Below the pieces are notes generated by a model, which saw nothing but the letters and a program-made list of their open reading frames with translations, searched no databases and was not told the DNA's origin. Both the position numbers and the translations under genes were made by a program. 61,453 nt of DNA from Coleofasciculus sp. LEGE 07092 (GTDB lineage: Bacteria; Cyanobacteriota; Cyanobacteriia; Cyanobacteriales; Coleofasciculaceae). Positions 26,282 to 35,189 of this stretch are shown in pieces. Each line of letters begins with the position of its first letter. The stretch's first letter is position 1. The stretch spans positions 1-61,453 of the forward strand of contig NZ_JADEWY010000021.1 in assembly GCF_015207375.1 (NCBI RefSeq), in the 5' to 3' direction.

Positions 26282-27703
26282 ATGGCTAATAGTTTTGGCG
26301 TTCGCAATCCCCGTACCGGACAAGTCGATTATTGGTTAACTCCACCGACACCGGAGCAACTGACAGGGCAGTGCAGTCGCTTGCGTAAAGCTCAAGTTGA
26401 TTGGCAGCAAGGTGGTTTGGAGAGACGGATTGATGTGTTGCAGGCATGGAAGCAAAACTTACTCTATCATAAAGATGACCTGCTTCAAGCCTTAGTAGCG
26501 GATACAGGTCGATGGTCGGTGTCAGTACTGGAAATAGATTCCCTGATTTTTAGCATTGATCGCTGGTGTCGGCTGGCTCCGGAGTTATTATCCTCACAGG
26601 AGGAAAAAACCACAGCCATTCCCTTCATCCGCATCCAAAATGAATGCGTTCCTTATGGGTTAGTCGGAGTCATCAGTCCCTGGAATTTTCCCCTGTTATT
26701 GTCTGCAATTGATACGATACCCGCATTACTGGCAGGTTGTGCTGTTGTCGTTAAACCCAGTGAAATTGCGCCTCGCTTTATTCAACCCCTCTTGGAAACC
26801 ATTGCTGCCGTTCCCCAATTGCGAGATGTTTTGGCTTACATTGAGGGTGCAGGCGATACGGGGGCGGCATTAATCGAGTGCGTGGATTTGGTCTGCTTTA
26901 CTGGCAGTGTGGTGACGGGTCGAAAAGTGGCAGAGGCGGCGGCTGGGCGCTTTATTCCGGCATTTTTGGAATTGGGAGGTAAAGATCCGGCAATTGTTTT
27001 AGATTCAGCGGATCTAGAATTAGCCACCTCAGCTATCTTGTGGGGTGCAGTCGTAAATACTGGACAATCTTGCCTCTCAATCGAGCGTATTTACGTGGCA
27101 GAATCGATAGTCGAGCCGTTTGTCGAGAAATTAGTTGAAAAAGCAAAATGCCTCAACCTGGCTTATCCATCGGTTCAAGATGGAGAAATAGGTCCAATTA
27201 TTGCCGAAAATCAAGCGGCGATTATTGCTGAACACTTGCAAGATGCTGTGGAAAAAGGGGCAGTTGTGTGTTGCGGAGGCGGGATTGAAAATTTAGATGG
27301 AGGGTTGTGGTGTCCTCCGACGGTGCTGACTCATGTCAATCATTCTATGAAAGTGATGACAGAAGAAACCTTTGGTCCGATTATGCCAGTGATGCCATTT
27401 TCCACGGTTGAGGAAGCAGTGCAACTAGCAAATGATACGATGTACGGACTCAGTGGCGCTGTTTTTGCAGGTTCACAAGCTGAAGCCCTCAATGTGGCAC
27501 ACTATCTTGATGCGGGTGGTATCAGTATTAATGATGCGGCATTAACTGCTGTTATGCACGAAGCTGAAAAAAATTCGTTCAAATTTTCCGGCATGGGTGG
27601 GTCACGCATGGGTCCGGCAGCATTCAAGCGGTTTATGCGGAAAAAAGCGTTTTTGATTAAAACTGAGTCTAAAGCTGATCCCTGGTGGTTTGAGAGACAT
27701 TAA
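26282..27703 (+). CDS. NAD(P)-dependent aldehyde dehydrogenase
   Basis: 473 residues. The family motifs are in order: SPWNFPLLL and VVKPSEIAP for cofactor binding, TGSVVTGRKVA, the catalytic Glu in LELGGKDPAIV, the catalytic Cys in NTGQSCLSIERI, and EETFGPIMPVMPF. It oxidises an aldehyde to the acid; the substrate is not predictable. The end of the protein lacks the usual long tail. Start ATG 26282. A DUF3598 gene and an alpha/beta hydrolase follow on the same strand with 100-base gaps, possibly a loose cluster. Confidence 0.92.
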   Translation: MANSFGVRNPRTGQVDYWLTPPTPEQLTGQCSRLRKAQVDWQQGGLERRIDVLQAWKQNLLYHKDDLLQALVADTGRWSVSVLEIDSLIFSIDRWCRLAPELLSSQEEKTTAIPFIRIQNECVPYGLVGVISPWNFPLLLSAIDTIPALLAGCAVVVKPSEIAPRFIQPLLETIAAVPQLRDVLAYIEGAGDTGAALIECVDLVCFTGSVVTGRKVAEAAAGRFIPAFLELGGKDPAIVLDSADLELATSAILWGAVVNTGQSCLSIERIYVAESIVEPFVEKLVEKAKCLNLAYPSVQDGEIGPIIAENQAAIIAEHLQDAVEKGAVVCCGGGIENLDGGLWCPPTVLTHVNHSMKVMTEETFGPIMPVMPFSTVEEAVQLANDTMYGLSGAVFAGSQAEALNVAHYLDAGGISINDAALTAVMHEAEKNSFKFSGMGGSRMGPAAFKRFMRKKAFLIKTESKADPWWFERH

Positions 27704-27807
27704 AGCCGCAGTGAATTATGGTAAATTTTTATATATTGACTTGAAAAGCCTGGTATTTGGTTAATTTTTTTAGTCACCTTCTATCCAATTAAAAAAGGAG
27801 TAGTTTC

Positions 27808-28254
27808 ATGTCCAGAATTCGAGAAGAAATGCCCGTCCTGGTACGACATGAGGGAGATTGGGTGGGAACATATACCCTCATTAATATTCAGGGTAATATT
27901 CTTGATAAACACGAATCCCATTTAACCTGTCAGTTTCCCGAAGACGATTCCTATTCCTACTGTCAGATTAATCGGTACAAGTGGTCTAACGGCAAGTGTG
28001 AAGAGCATAAATTTCCGGGAACCTATCGAGATAAAGCACTCTGGTTTGATACAGAACGTCTTAATGGGAAGGCTTGGGAAGTGGATGAGGCAACAATTAT
28101 CCTGCACTTTACTTACAAGACTATACCGGATATGTACTTATACGAAATGATTCAAGTTAGTTCTTGTAATAACTATCGTTCTCGTACTTGGCATTGGTTT
28201 AAAACTAATCAAATTTATCAACGTACTCTAATTCAAGAAGAACGGATGCGATAA
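27808..28254 (+). CDS. DUF3598-like protein
   Basis: 148 residues, start ATG 27808 after AAAAAAGGAG, a strong ribosome site. It begins IREEMPVLVRHEGDWVGTYT and continues with SHLTCQFPED, FPGTYRDKALWFDTERL and RTWHWFKTNQIYQRTLI. This matches my recollection of the cyanobacterial/plastid DUF3598 family, thought to be small beta-barrel (calycin-like) proteins. Function is unknown. Soluble, no signal. Confidence 0.75.
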   Translation: MSRIREEMPVLVRHEGDWVGTYTLINIQGNILDKHESHLTCQFPEDDSYSYCQINRYKWSNGKCEEHKFPGTYRDKALWFDTERLNGKAWEVDEATIILHFTYKTIPDMYLYEMIQVSSCNNYRSRTWHWFKTNQIYQRTLIQEERMR

Positions 28255-28360
28255 AAATTGTCAGGTAGATAGGAGATAGTTTTAAGCATTAGGGAATGCG
28301 TGAATTATAGTTCGCAACTGATTGAGACTGGCTATAGAACTATTGACTTATGATAGTGAA

Positions 28361-29185
28361 ATGAATCAACCGATAAAGCGAGCATTTTTAGACACAGAAG
28401 ACGGTCAAATTCTTTATCGTATCGGTGGTGAGGGTGAACCGCTGCTATTACTGCACATGAATCCCCGCAGTAGTGATGAGTTTCGGGAGTTGATGCCAAT
28501 TTTAGCCCCAAAAAGACGGGTAATAGCCATGGATTTGATGGGGTTTGGGGACTCAGACAAACCCCCTAGATTGTATTCTGTTGCTGACTATGCCAAAACG
28601 GTTATTGCCCTCTTGGATGAATTGGGGATAGAAAAAACGAACCTTCTGGGAAATCATACAGGGGCGTTTGTAGCGGGAGAAGTCGCTGCGGCATATCCCG
28701 ATCGCGTGAAAAAAATGATTCTCGGTAATGTCGCAGGTTTCGGAGAAGAGGGACAAGCTGATTTATTTCAGAGATTTGAGGAAGGGTTCAAAATTAAAGA
28801 AGATGGCTCCCATCTGATGGAACGCTGGTTAGCCCGTTCTAGATATGTCGGTTCTGCTGAGTTAAACCACCGTTGGGTTTTAGATGATTTGAAATGTTTT
28901 GGCTATCCTTTATATGCGGTTTGGGCTGTAGGTAACTACTGTTTGGATGCAGCCGAACGCTTTAAATCGCTCCAGTGTCCAACTCTCATTCTATGGGGAA
29001 TTGATGATGTAGAGGAATTTGAGCGATTGGGTTTAGCCAAAGCTAGAGATCGATATTTTGTTTCTCAAGCTATTCCTCATGGCAAAGTGGTTGAACTTGA
29101 AGGGGGAACTATTTGCATGATGAACCAAATGCCTGAGAAAATAGCGAAGGTAGTGGTTGATTTTCTGGATGAAGCAGGGGCTTAG
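28361..29185 (+). CDS. Alpha/beta-hydrolase fold protein with altered nucleophile elbow
   Basis: 274 residues from ATG 28361; a TTG 13 codons earlier is less likely. The fold is clear: LLLLHMNPRSSDEFRELMP (oxyanion region), VIAMDLMGFGDSDKP, and ILWGIDDVEEFERLG with the acidic residue. The elbow, normally GxSxG, reads LGNHTGAF, so the nucleophile position holds His instead of Ser. The expected late catalytic His is also not obvious near the end. It may catalyse a reaction without a covalent Ser intermediate, or act as a binding protein. GHHTG-type elbows occur in some relatives, so this is not a sequencing error by itself. A miniature element is inserted exactly around its stop codon. Confidence 0.85.
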   Translation: MNQPIKRAFLDTEDGQILYRIGGEGEPLLLLHMNPRSSDEFRELMPILAPKRRVIAMDLMGFGDSDKPPRLYSVADYAKTVIALLDELGIEKTNLLGNHTGAFVAGEVAAAYPDRVKKMILGNVAGFGEEGQADLFQRFEEGFKIKEDGSHLMERWLARSRYVGSAELNHRWVLDDLKCFGYPLYAVWAVGNYCLDAAERFKSLQCPTLILWGIDDVEEFERLGLAKARDRYFVSQAIPHGKVVELEGGTICMMNQMPEKIAKVVVDFLDEAGA

Positions 29186-29299
29186 GGTTGATTGACTGAC
29201 AATCACTTCATGCGCCCTCACCCCAACCCCTATCCCCAAGGGAGAGGGCTTTCTAGGCATCTGCTCACAAGTTTTGTCAGTCAACCAGGGCTTAGGGTT
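29178..29299. mobile_element. Miniature inverted-repeat insertion with 12-bp target duplication
   Basis: GGGCTTAGGGTT occurs at 29178-29189 and again at 29288-29299. Between the copies lies about 98 bp with inverted ends TTGACTGACAA (29192-29202) and TTGTCAGTCAA (29274-29284), and an inner CCCTCACCCC...GGGAGAGGGC stem. The first copy contains the TAG stop of the hydrolase gene, so insertion was at the very end of the gene and left its product unchanged. The structure is visible directly; calling it a transposed MITE is inference. Confidence 0.75.
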
Positions 29300-29391
29300 T
29301 ATACCCAGAGAAAGGGAGTGGGGGATGAGCTGATGGTGGGAATTCTCCTTGTCTCCTATCTCCTAATCTCCAATAACTCAACCCAAAAATT

Positions 29392-30399
29392 ATGCAGCCA
29401 AGATTCTATAAAAAGCTGATTGCCAAACAACTCGGTCAAGATTTTAAGTCAGCCGTTGAGATTGTAGAACTTCGCATTCCTGAACCGGCTGCCCATGAAA
29501 TTGTCATTCGCAATCAATTTGCGGGTGTTAATGCCGGATTTGATACCTTGTTGTGTCGAGGTGAAGTTCCTTATGCCAACCTTACACCCCCCTTCGATCT
29601 GGGAGTGGAAGCGGTGGGAGAAGTTATCGCTGTTGGGTCTGATGTGACCGATATTAAAATTGGTGATGCAGTAGCTACTACGGTAAGGGGTGGCGGATAT
29701 CGGGAGTACCAAGCGATCGCTGCTAACCTTGCCATTAAAGTTCGCCAAGCTACTCCAGACATTTTAACGCTCATGCCAACTGGCGTGTCAGCAATGGTGG
29801 CTTTAGAACAAGTTGGAGAGATGGGAAGCGGGGAAGTTGTGCTAGTCACAGCCGCCGCCGGAGGAACGGGACATATCGCCGTGCAGTTGGCAAAGTTAGC
29901 AGGCAATCACGTCATTGGCACCTGTGGTTCTGATGCCAAATCTGAGTTCCTGAAAAAATTGGGATGCGATCGCGTTATTAACTATAAGCAAGAAAACGTT
30001 GATGAAGTCCTCAAGGGAGAGTATCCCGATGGCATTAACTTAGTCTTTGAATGTGTGGGTAAAGAGATATTCGATATCTGTGTTAATAACTTAGCCGTTC
30101 GGGGGCGTTTAGTTGTGGTGGGTTTTATCTCTGAATATGCCTATCAACTAGAAGCCGTTTACCAACCCCGCATTTACAGCAAGCTATTTTGGAAAGCCGC
30201 CTCAGTACGGGGGTTTCTCATGCCACGATATGGGGACTATATCCCTGAAGCACGCGATCGCATTTTAGACTTGTTCTATACGGGTAAACTCCAAGTCGCC
30301 GTTGATTCAACTGAATTTAAAGGGATTGAATCCGTTACTGCTGCGGTTGAATACCTGCTTAGTGGTCAGAATTGTGGCAAAGTGGTCGTTAGGTTTTGA
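29392..30399 (+). CDS. Zinc-binding dehydrogenase superfamily quinone/enone oxidoreductase
   Basis: 335 residues of the medium-chain dehydrogenase/reductase fold. The GroES-like domain contains NAGFDTLLCRGEVP and GVEAVGEVIAVG; the Rossmann domain has VLVTAAAGGTGHIAVQLAK with the AAxGGxG NADPH-binding loop and CGSDAKSEFLKKLGCD. Structural and catalytic zinc ligands are absent, as in quinone oxidoreductases and prostaglandin reductase 3-like enzymes. It should reduce quinones or alpha,beta-unsaturated ketones with NADPH. It converges on the rid gene. Confidence 0.9.
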   Translation: MQPRFYKKLIAKQLGQDFKSAVEIVELRIPEPAAHEIVIRNQFAGVNAGFDTLLCRGEVPYANLTPPFDLGVEAVGEVIAVGSDVTDIKIGDAVATTVRGGGYREYQAIAANLAIKVRQATPDILTLMPTGVSAMVALEQVGEMGSGEVVLVTAAAGGTGHIAVQLAKLAGNHVIGTCGSDAKSEFLKKLGCDRVINYKQENVDEVLKGEYPDGINLVFECVGKEIFDICVNNLAVRGRLVVVGFISEYAYQLEAVYQPRIYSKLFWKAASVRGFLMPRYGDYIPEARDRILDLFYTGKLQVAVDSTEFKGIESVTAAVEYLLSGQNCGKVVVRF

Positions 30400-30454
30400 G
30401 GGGTTGCCTCAGTTCTTAAAAAAAATTGATTAATACTCCCAATCCCGCTCACCA

Positions 30455-30907
30455 TCACAGAATTGCCGTACACTTAATTTCTACAATCAGCCCTGGTGTA
30501 GATAAAGCCGTGACACCTACCCCCGTCCAAGTGGGGTATTTATTGGTGAAATAACGGTCTTTTACCTGCATGAAGAGAGGCAAGTGGGGAATAATCAGCG
30601 ATTGTGATGCTGAACCATTCGCAGATTCTGTTTGCCTCTTGTGAGGTGATGGCTCCGTAACATGGTAAGTAATCATTTCTACCACATCATCAAAGGTTGC
30701 TTCTGCTGTTAAAAGTACCTTCTTCACATTTTCAAAAGCCTGGACAAACTGGGCTTCTACTCCCTCAACGATTTGTAAATTTTCGTCACGACCTACTTGA
30801 CCCGATACATATAAAGTGTTTCCTATTCTAATGCCAGGGCAATAGTGATATTTTTCGTATAAAACTTCCATTCCTGTAGGAATAATAACTTCGCGAGCCG
30901 CGACCAT
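30455..30907 (-). CDS. Rid (YjgF/YER057c) family protein with an extra internal segment
   Basis: 150 residues with AAGGAG eight bases before ATG 30907. Core Rid motifs are present: YVSGQVGRDENLQIVEG, FENVKKVLLTAEATFDDVVEM, YFTNKYPTWTGVGVTAL and PGLIVEIKCTAIL. Rid proteins deaminate reactive enamines/imines or act in related chemistry; the conserved Arg of RidA proper is not placed here, so this is another Rid subfamily. About 24 residues (roughly 84-107, TEPSPHKRQTESANGSASQS and on) appear to be added relative to the usual ~125-residue core, between strand TYHV and LPLFMQVKDRYF. A 20-bp palindrome lies upstream. Confidence 0.85.
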   Translation of the reverse strand: MVAAREVIIPTGMEVLYEKYHYCPGIRIGNTLYVSGQVGRDENLQIVEGVEAQFVQAFENVKKVLLTAEATFDDVVEMITYHVTEPSPHKRQTESANGSASQSLIIPHLPLFMQVKDRYFTNKYPTWTGVGVTALSTPGLIVEIKCTAIL

Positions 30908-30996
30908 TCAAAAACTCCTTCCAAAAAGTCTGAGATAAGACAAGCACAAATTAATACTTCTCAAACCAATTTACTTCAACGGGAAAAATCCCTAAT

Positions 30997-31016
30997 GTAT
31001 TACAGATCTGTAATAC
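30997..31016. promoter_or_regulatory. 20-bp perfect palindrome, possible operator
   Basis: GTATTACAGATCTGTAATAC is a perfect dyad, 90 bases upstream of the rid gene start and about 100 bases downstream of the histidine kinase stop. Its half-site contains GTATTACA, which with TGTAATACA recurs at four other intergenic places in this window. A dimeric regulator site is plausible; no regulator can be named. Confidence 0.5.
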
Positions 31017-31116
31017 CCCAAAATCCGGCCTTAGAGCAGTAGTCTTGGGGATGAAGTAATCTTTTTGGCAGAGAGACAAGGTGATTGTCTAGACTCTAGA
31101 ATCACCACTATAGTCT

Positions 31117-33510
31117 TTAATCTTGGCTTTGCCGAATGGGAATCTCGATCCAAAACTCGGTACCTTTCCCGGGTGCGGACTTACAGTTGAGAGCACCATG
31201 ATGATAATCAACCACAATCTGATAGCAAATCGCCAATCCCAAGCCCGTCCCTTTGCCGACAGGTTTAGTCGAGAAAAAGGGGTCAAATAACCGTGCTTTT
31301 ATAAATTCGGTCATTCCCAGTCCGTTATCGGTAATTTGAATAACAACGCGCTGCTCGTTGAGTTGGGTTGCAGCCAGACTGGTAGGATCGTCGGGAGCAG
31401 GGTTAACAATGCTAGTGCGGATCGTGATCGCAGGTGAGGTGGGTTCCTGCCGTTCGGCAAAGAACTTCTCTAAAGCATCAATCGCATTGTTGAGAATGTT
31501 CAGAAACACTTGATTGAGCTGTCCTGGATAGCACTCGACTTTGGGCAGATTATCGTACTCTTTAATAACTGAAATCTCCGGTCTGGCATCTTTAGACTTT
31601 AGCCGATATTGCAACATCAACAAGGTGCTTTCAAGTCCCTCATTTAAGTCAACGGGTTTCATTTCGGCTTCGTCCAGCCGCGAGAAGTTGCGCAAGCTGA
31701 TCACAATTGAGCTGATGCGGTCTGTTCCTCGCTGCATGGAATGAAGCAGTTTAGGCAGGTCGTCGGCAATAAAGTTAATATCAATAAGTTCAGCTTGCGC
31801 CATGAGTAGAGTAGGCGGATTTGGAAAATACTCCTGATAGAGGCGCACCAAGGTGAGTAAGTCGTAAATGTAGGCGCTGGCGTAAGTTAGGTTGTTATGA
31901 ATGAAATTGACGGGGTTGTTCAGTTCGTGAGTAACACCTGCAACCAACTGTCCCAAGCTCGACATTTTTTCGCTCTGTACCAGTTGGGCTTGGGTCGCTT
32001 TAAGCTGGTTAAGAGTCTGTTCAAGTTCTTGGGCTTGCGCTCGGGCAACCTCAGCCGTTTGACGGGCTTCGGCATAAAGTGCTGCCTGATCCAAAGCGAT
32101 AGTCAGTTGGGCAACCACCGCTTGCAGGAGTTCTACTTCGCTATTGTCCCAAGGGCGTACTTCTGTACCGTGACTACAACTAATCGCCCCCATCTCTCCA
32201 GCCCGAGTCTGAATGGGTATTGCCAAAATCGAGGTGTATCCCAGTGCAGTTAAGAACTGCTGTAGGACAGGATCGCCGAAGGTTCCAACCTCATCGATAC
32301 GAACAATCTGCCGATTTAAAAACCGCTCGGCAAAGGGTGCCATCTCAACGGTTGTATACTGACTGATTTGGCTGGGCAAGTTGGGATTTTTGGCTTCTTT
32401 AACCACTTCCCAGTAGGGTGCTCCCTCTTGAGAACGATACCAGAGAAATTGGCAGCGGTCGATTTTCAGGAGGCTGCGGATGGACTCAACTGCCGTTTCC
32501 AGAATGGTATCGAGTTCGAGGGAATTGCGGATTTGATTGGCTAACCCGAATAGGAGGGATTCTCGACGGCTAAGGAGTTCTGCTCGCGCCCAATACTGGT
32601 CAATCGCGACAGCAATCGCATTGGCTACCCAGCCGACAGTGCGGCGAGATGCCAGAGGCAGGGACTGATTGCCTAACAGGGTCATGACACTCTTCAGCCG
32701 ATTTTCCACAACGGCTGCCAGCCTAGAGATACGGTTACGCTCTGGTGAATCAGGGGTGGACTCCATAGCGGGGGCTTGAGCCAGATAGGAAATATCTGAC
32801 TTCCAACCCAACTGTGCCGAATGTTGCGTCCCTAGTTTGTTCTCTTCTGTAATTTCATCAATCTTGAGTGGGGGGCTGTTGATGTCTGGCAACTGAGCGT
32901 TCGCCTGCTGCTGATTGTTCGCTTCTAGCGCCAGAGCCACTATATTTGCGATCGTGGTGCCAAAGTTTTGATCCTGGGGAGTCCACTGTCTGATGATACT
33001 TGTCGTTTGTTCGCAGCGAAGGACACCGACGATCTGTTCCCTGAGGCAAATAGGTACATCTAATCCTAAGGGAGAGATGGATAGTTGATTGTCTACCGAC
33101 CAGTGAAGAGACTTTTCTCCCTCTCCTGTGTTACCAGGGTGTCTCCCTTGTTCATAGCGATCAATACATTTAAGGTGCGATCGCCCTGCATTGTATAACC
33201 AAACGCTCACTCTCCCCACCTCCAGAGCCTCGGCAGTCGCTTCCGTAATCTCTTGAATGGCTGCCTTTAAATCTCCACAGTAGAGAGTCTGAGGTCGAGC
33301 TAACCTCATCAATGCCAAACTCTGCTTTTGCAGGCGTCTGATATTTTCGCTTTGAGTCTCGCTTGCCAATTCTACCGAACTCGTACTTTGCCTTCCTTTC
33401 GGGAGCACTTCTGCTACCAGTACTATCATGACTTTTGTGAATAAGCCAGCAAATGGGACAACAAAGGCTTCTCCAGCCAACCCTTGCAGTGACCGAATAA
33501 TACTCACCAA
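31117..33510 (-). CDS. Hybrid-free sensor histidine kinase with two GAF domains
   Basis: 797 residues. A hydrophobic stretch near residues 14-35 may anchor it. GAF-like domains follow at about 80-215 and 325-470 (FLWYRSQEGAPYWEVV, LAIPIQTRAGEMGAISCSHG); neither shows an obvious bilin-binding cysteine motif in the first, while the second has ISCSHG, which could be examined. A coiled coil leads to the phospho-acceptor box GVTHELNNPVNFIHNN, then the ATPase domain with NILNNAIDAL, DNGLGM and GKGTGLGLAI. The start is TTG 33510 or GTG 33507, both after AGGAGGT. No response regulator gene is adjacent, so it is an orphan kinase. Upstream there are 949 bases without genes. Confidence 0.9.
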   Translation of the reverse strand: MVSIIRSLQGLAGEAFVVPFAGLFTKVMIVLVAEVLPKGRQSTSSVELASETQSENIRRLQKQSLALMRLARPQTLYCGDLKAAIQEITEATAEALEVGRVSVWLYNAGRSHLKCIDRYEQGRHPGNTGEGEKSLHWSVDNQLSISPLGLDVPICLREQIVGVLRCEQTTSIIRQWTPQDQNFGTTIANIVALALEANNQQQANAQLPDINSPPLKIDEITEENKLGTQHSAQLGWKSDISYLAQAPAMESTPDSPERNRISRLAAVVENRLKSVMTLLGNQSLPLASRRTVGWVANAIAVAIDQYWARAELLSRRESLLFGLANQIRNSLELDTILETAVESIRSLLKIDRCQFLWYRSQEGAPYWEVVKEAKNPNLPSQISQYTTVEMAPFAERFLNRQIVRIDEVGTFGDPVLQQFLTALGYTSILAIPIQTRAGEMGAISCSHGTEVRPWDNSEVELLQAVVAQLTIALDQAALYAEARQTAEVARAQAQELEQTLNQLKATQAQLVQSEKMSSLGQLVAGVTHELNNPVNFIHNNLTYASAYIYDLLTLVRLYQEYFPNPPTLLMAQAELIDINFIADDLPKLLHSMQRGTDRISSIVISLRNFSRLDEAEMKPVDLNEGLESTLLMLQYRLKSKDARPEISVIKEYDNLPKVECYPGQLNQVFLNILNNAIDALEKFFAERQEPTSPAITIRTSIVNPAPDDPTSLAATQLNEQRVVIQITDNGLGMTEFIKARLFDPFFSTKPVGKGTGLGLAICYQIVVDYHHGALNCKSAPGKGTEFWIEIPIRQSQD

Positions 33511-34459
33511 AACCAGACCTCCTGCCAGCAGCCCAAAGTATTAGGACATTCCTTATAGATGCTGCTGCTGGCTGGATGCTAGCACCTCAATGCGAATGCC
33601 AAGATAGAATCTCAGATCATCCACTCTGGCTGCAAATCCTTTTCCCCATTAGGGTGTTAAGATAGGAAATAGAAACTTTCCTGACTGAATCCTATAGGAT
33701 TCAACTAAAAGATCAAGAAAGAAAGGAAGTTCCTTGGCTCTCCCTTTCTTCATTAAAGTTTGGTTTTTTATATTTTACTTGTGCCTTCCTTAGGAGGATG
33801 GACTTCATCCCCCACCTGCTAGGTGAGAAAACTAGGTTTCTGCCAGCAGTGTATTACATCTTAGCTGTCGAACAACTGCGATTGATAAGACATCAAGCAC
33901 CTGAGTAGCCTGGATAGTAGTAGATGCACCCTAGATTTACCCGCCCTCTATTCACTATCTCTCAACCAGGGTCGGAACCTGTAGCCAACAGAGGAAACTG
34001 ACACAACGGCGATTTTTTTAAAAAACCCTGAAGCCGCTGTAATACAGTTGGGTCATACAATTAATATACACGGTTGTAGGCTATCTCGACATCCCTAACT
34101 TTACGGTTCTTTATATTACGCTGTCTTACAGATAGGGACGAGCAGTAAATATGGGGGGAGTCGGGTAGTTTTTTCAGGATTGCTCAGAAGTGGGTGATCC
34201 CGCCTTGTATTAACGGGTAGCTTGTAGCGGTTCTCACTATTGACTTGATTGAGAGTATCAGGTGTTTGGCTAAAATTCCATTGTTTATTGGGTGATGCGA
34301 GTGCTTTGAGAAATTGTCGTTCTTTATATAAGAATACAGTCGATTAGCAAGTGCCGTCTTTTCCTAGGAAACCTACGGACGCGAAGACAAACCTGTAGAA
34401 TTTGTTAGTTAATAGGGTTAGGTATCATTCACCCAATCCCTATTGTGTAAGAGGTCAAG
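33511..34459. other. Long intergenic region with palindromes
   Basis: No credible gene. An 18-bp perfect palindrome, TGAATCCTATAGGATTCA, lies at 33686-33703, about 180 bases upstream of the kinase start. TGTATTACA occurs at 33850-33858 and TGTAATACA, within CTGTAATACAG, at 34037-34045. These fit binding sites of dimeric regulators for the kinase gene or the rightward Uma2 gene. A small RNA cannot be excluded. Confidence 0.45.
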
Positions 34460-35074
34460 ATGGTACAGACACCTACCAGTCCCGAAAACCAAACCCTATT
34501 GATTGAGTTGCCTAAGGCAATCGGGTTGTACGTCACCCAGGAACAGTTTGCAGCCCTAGCAGCAGCTAACCGCGACTTGAGACTGGAAAGAACCGCACAA
34601 GGAGAGTTAGTAGTGAACCCACCAACAGGCTGGGAAACTGGGAGACGCAACTGGAGTATTTCTGGAGAATTGTATTTGTGGTGGCGTAATGCGGGCGAAC
34701 CTGGTGAAGCCTTTGACTCTTCTACAGGCTTCATCTTACCCAATGGTGCAACTCGCGCCCCTGATGCCTCTTGGGTGAGTCGAGAACGATGGCAGGCACT
34801 TACTCCCGAACAAAAAGGAACATTTGCTAATATCTGCCCCGATTTTGTGGTTGAATTACGCTCTAGTTCAGATACCCTCAAGTCTGTGCAAGATAAAATG
34901 AGGGAGTATATTGACAATGGCACTCTGCTGGGCTGGTTAATCGATCCACAGCATCGACGGGTAGAAATTTATCAACTGGGTAAGGATGTGGAAGTGTTAG
35001 AGAATCCGGCTGAGTTGTCTGGTGACAAGGTGTTACCAAGTTTTTTGTTGAATTTAGGTCGGGTGTGGGGTTGA
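34460..35074 (+). CDS. Uma2 family (DUF820) PD-(D/E)XK nuclease-like protein
   Basis: 204 residues, start ATG 34460 with AAGAGG upstream. The second half has the family signature: TRAPDASWVS, then CPDFVVELRSSSD, giving the D...ExK-like arrangement in which the usual Lys is replaced by Arg (VELRS), followed by MREYIDNGTLLGWLIDP. Uma2 proteins are extremely numerous in cyanobacteria and are predicted restriction-like nucleases of unknown role. A second member is at 37609. Confidence 0.88.
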   Translation: MVQTPTSPENQTLLIELPKAIGLYVTQEQFAALAAANRDLRLERTAQGELVVNPPTGWETGRRNWSISGELYLWWRNAGEPGEAFDSSTGFILPNGATRAPDASWVSRERWQALTPEQKGTFANICPDFVVELRSSSDTLKSVQDKMREYIDNGTLLGWLIDPQHRRVEIYQLGKDVEVLENPAELSGDKVLPSFLLNLGRVWG

Positions 35075-35129
35075 AAATGGTTTTTTGCCGTGATGAGAAC
35101 CTTACTCCTGAGTTCAGCCAAATGGAGAA

Positions 35130-35155
35130 GGTGCGTTACACTTCGTTAACGCACC
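35130..35155. repeat. Palindromic repeat GGTGCGTTA...TAACGCACC
   Basis: A perfect 9-bp stem with an eight-base loop (CACTTCGT). This palindrome is, to my knowledge, a common dispersed intergenic repeat in cyanobacteria. It separates the Uma2 gene from ygfZ and might end transcription, though no T-run follows. Confidence 0.7.
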
Positions 35156-35189
35156 ATACTGGCTTACAGTAAACAGCACTAATTAACCG

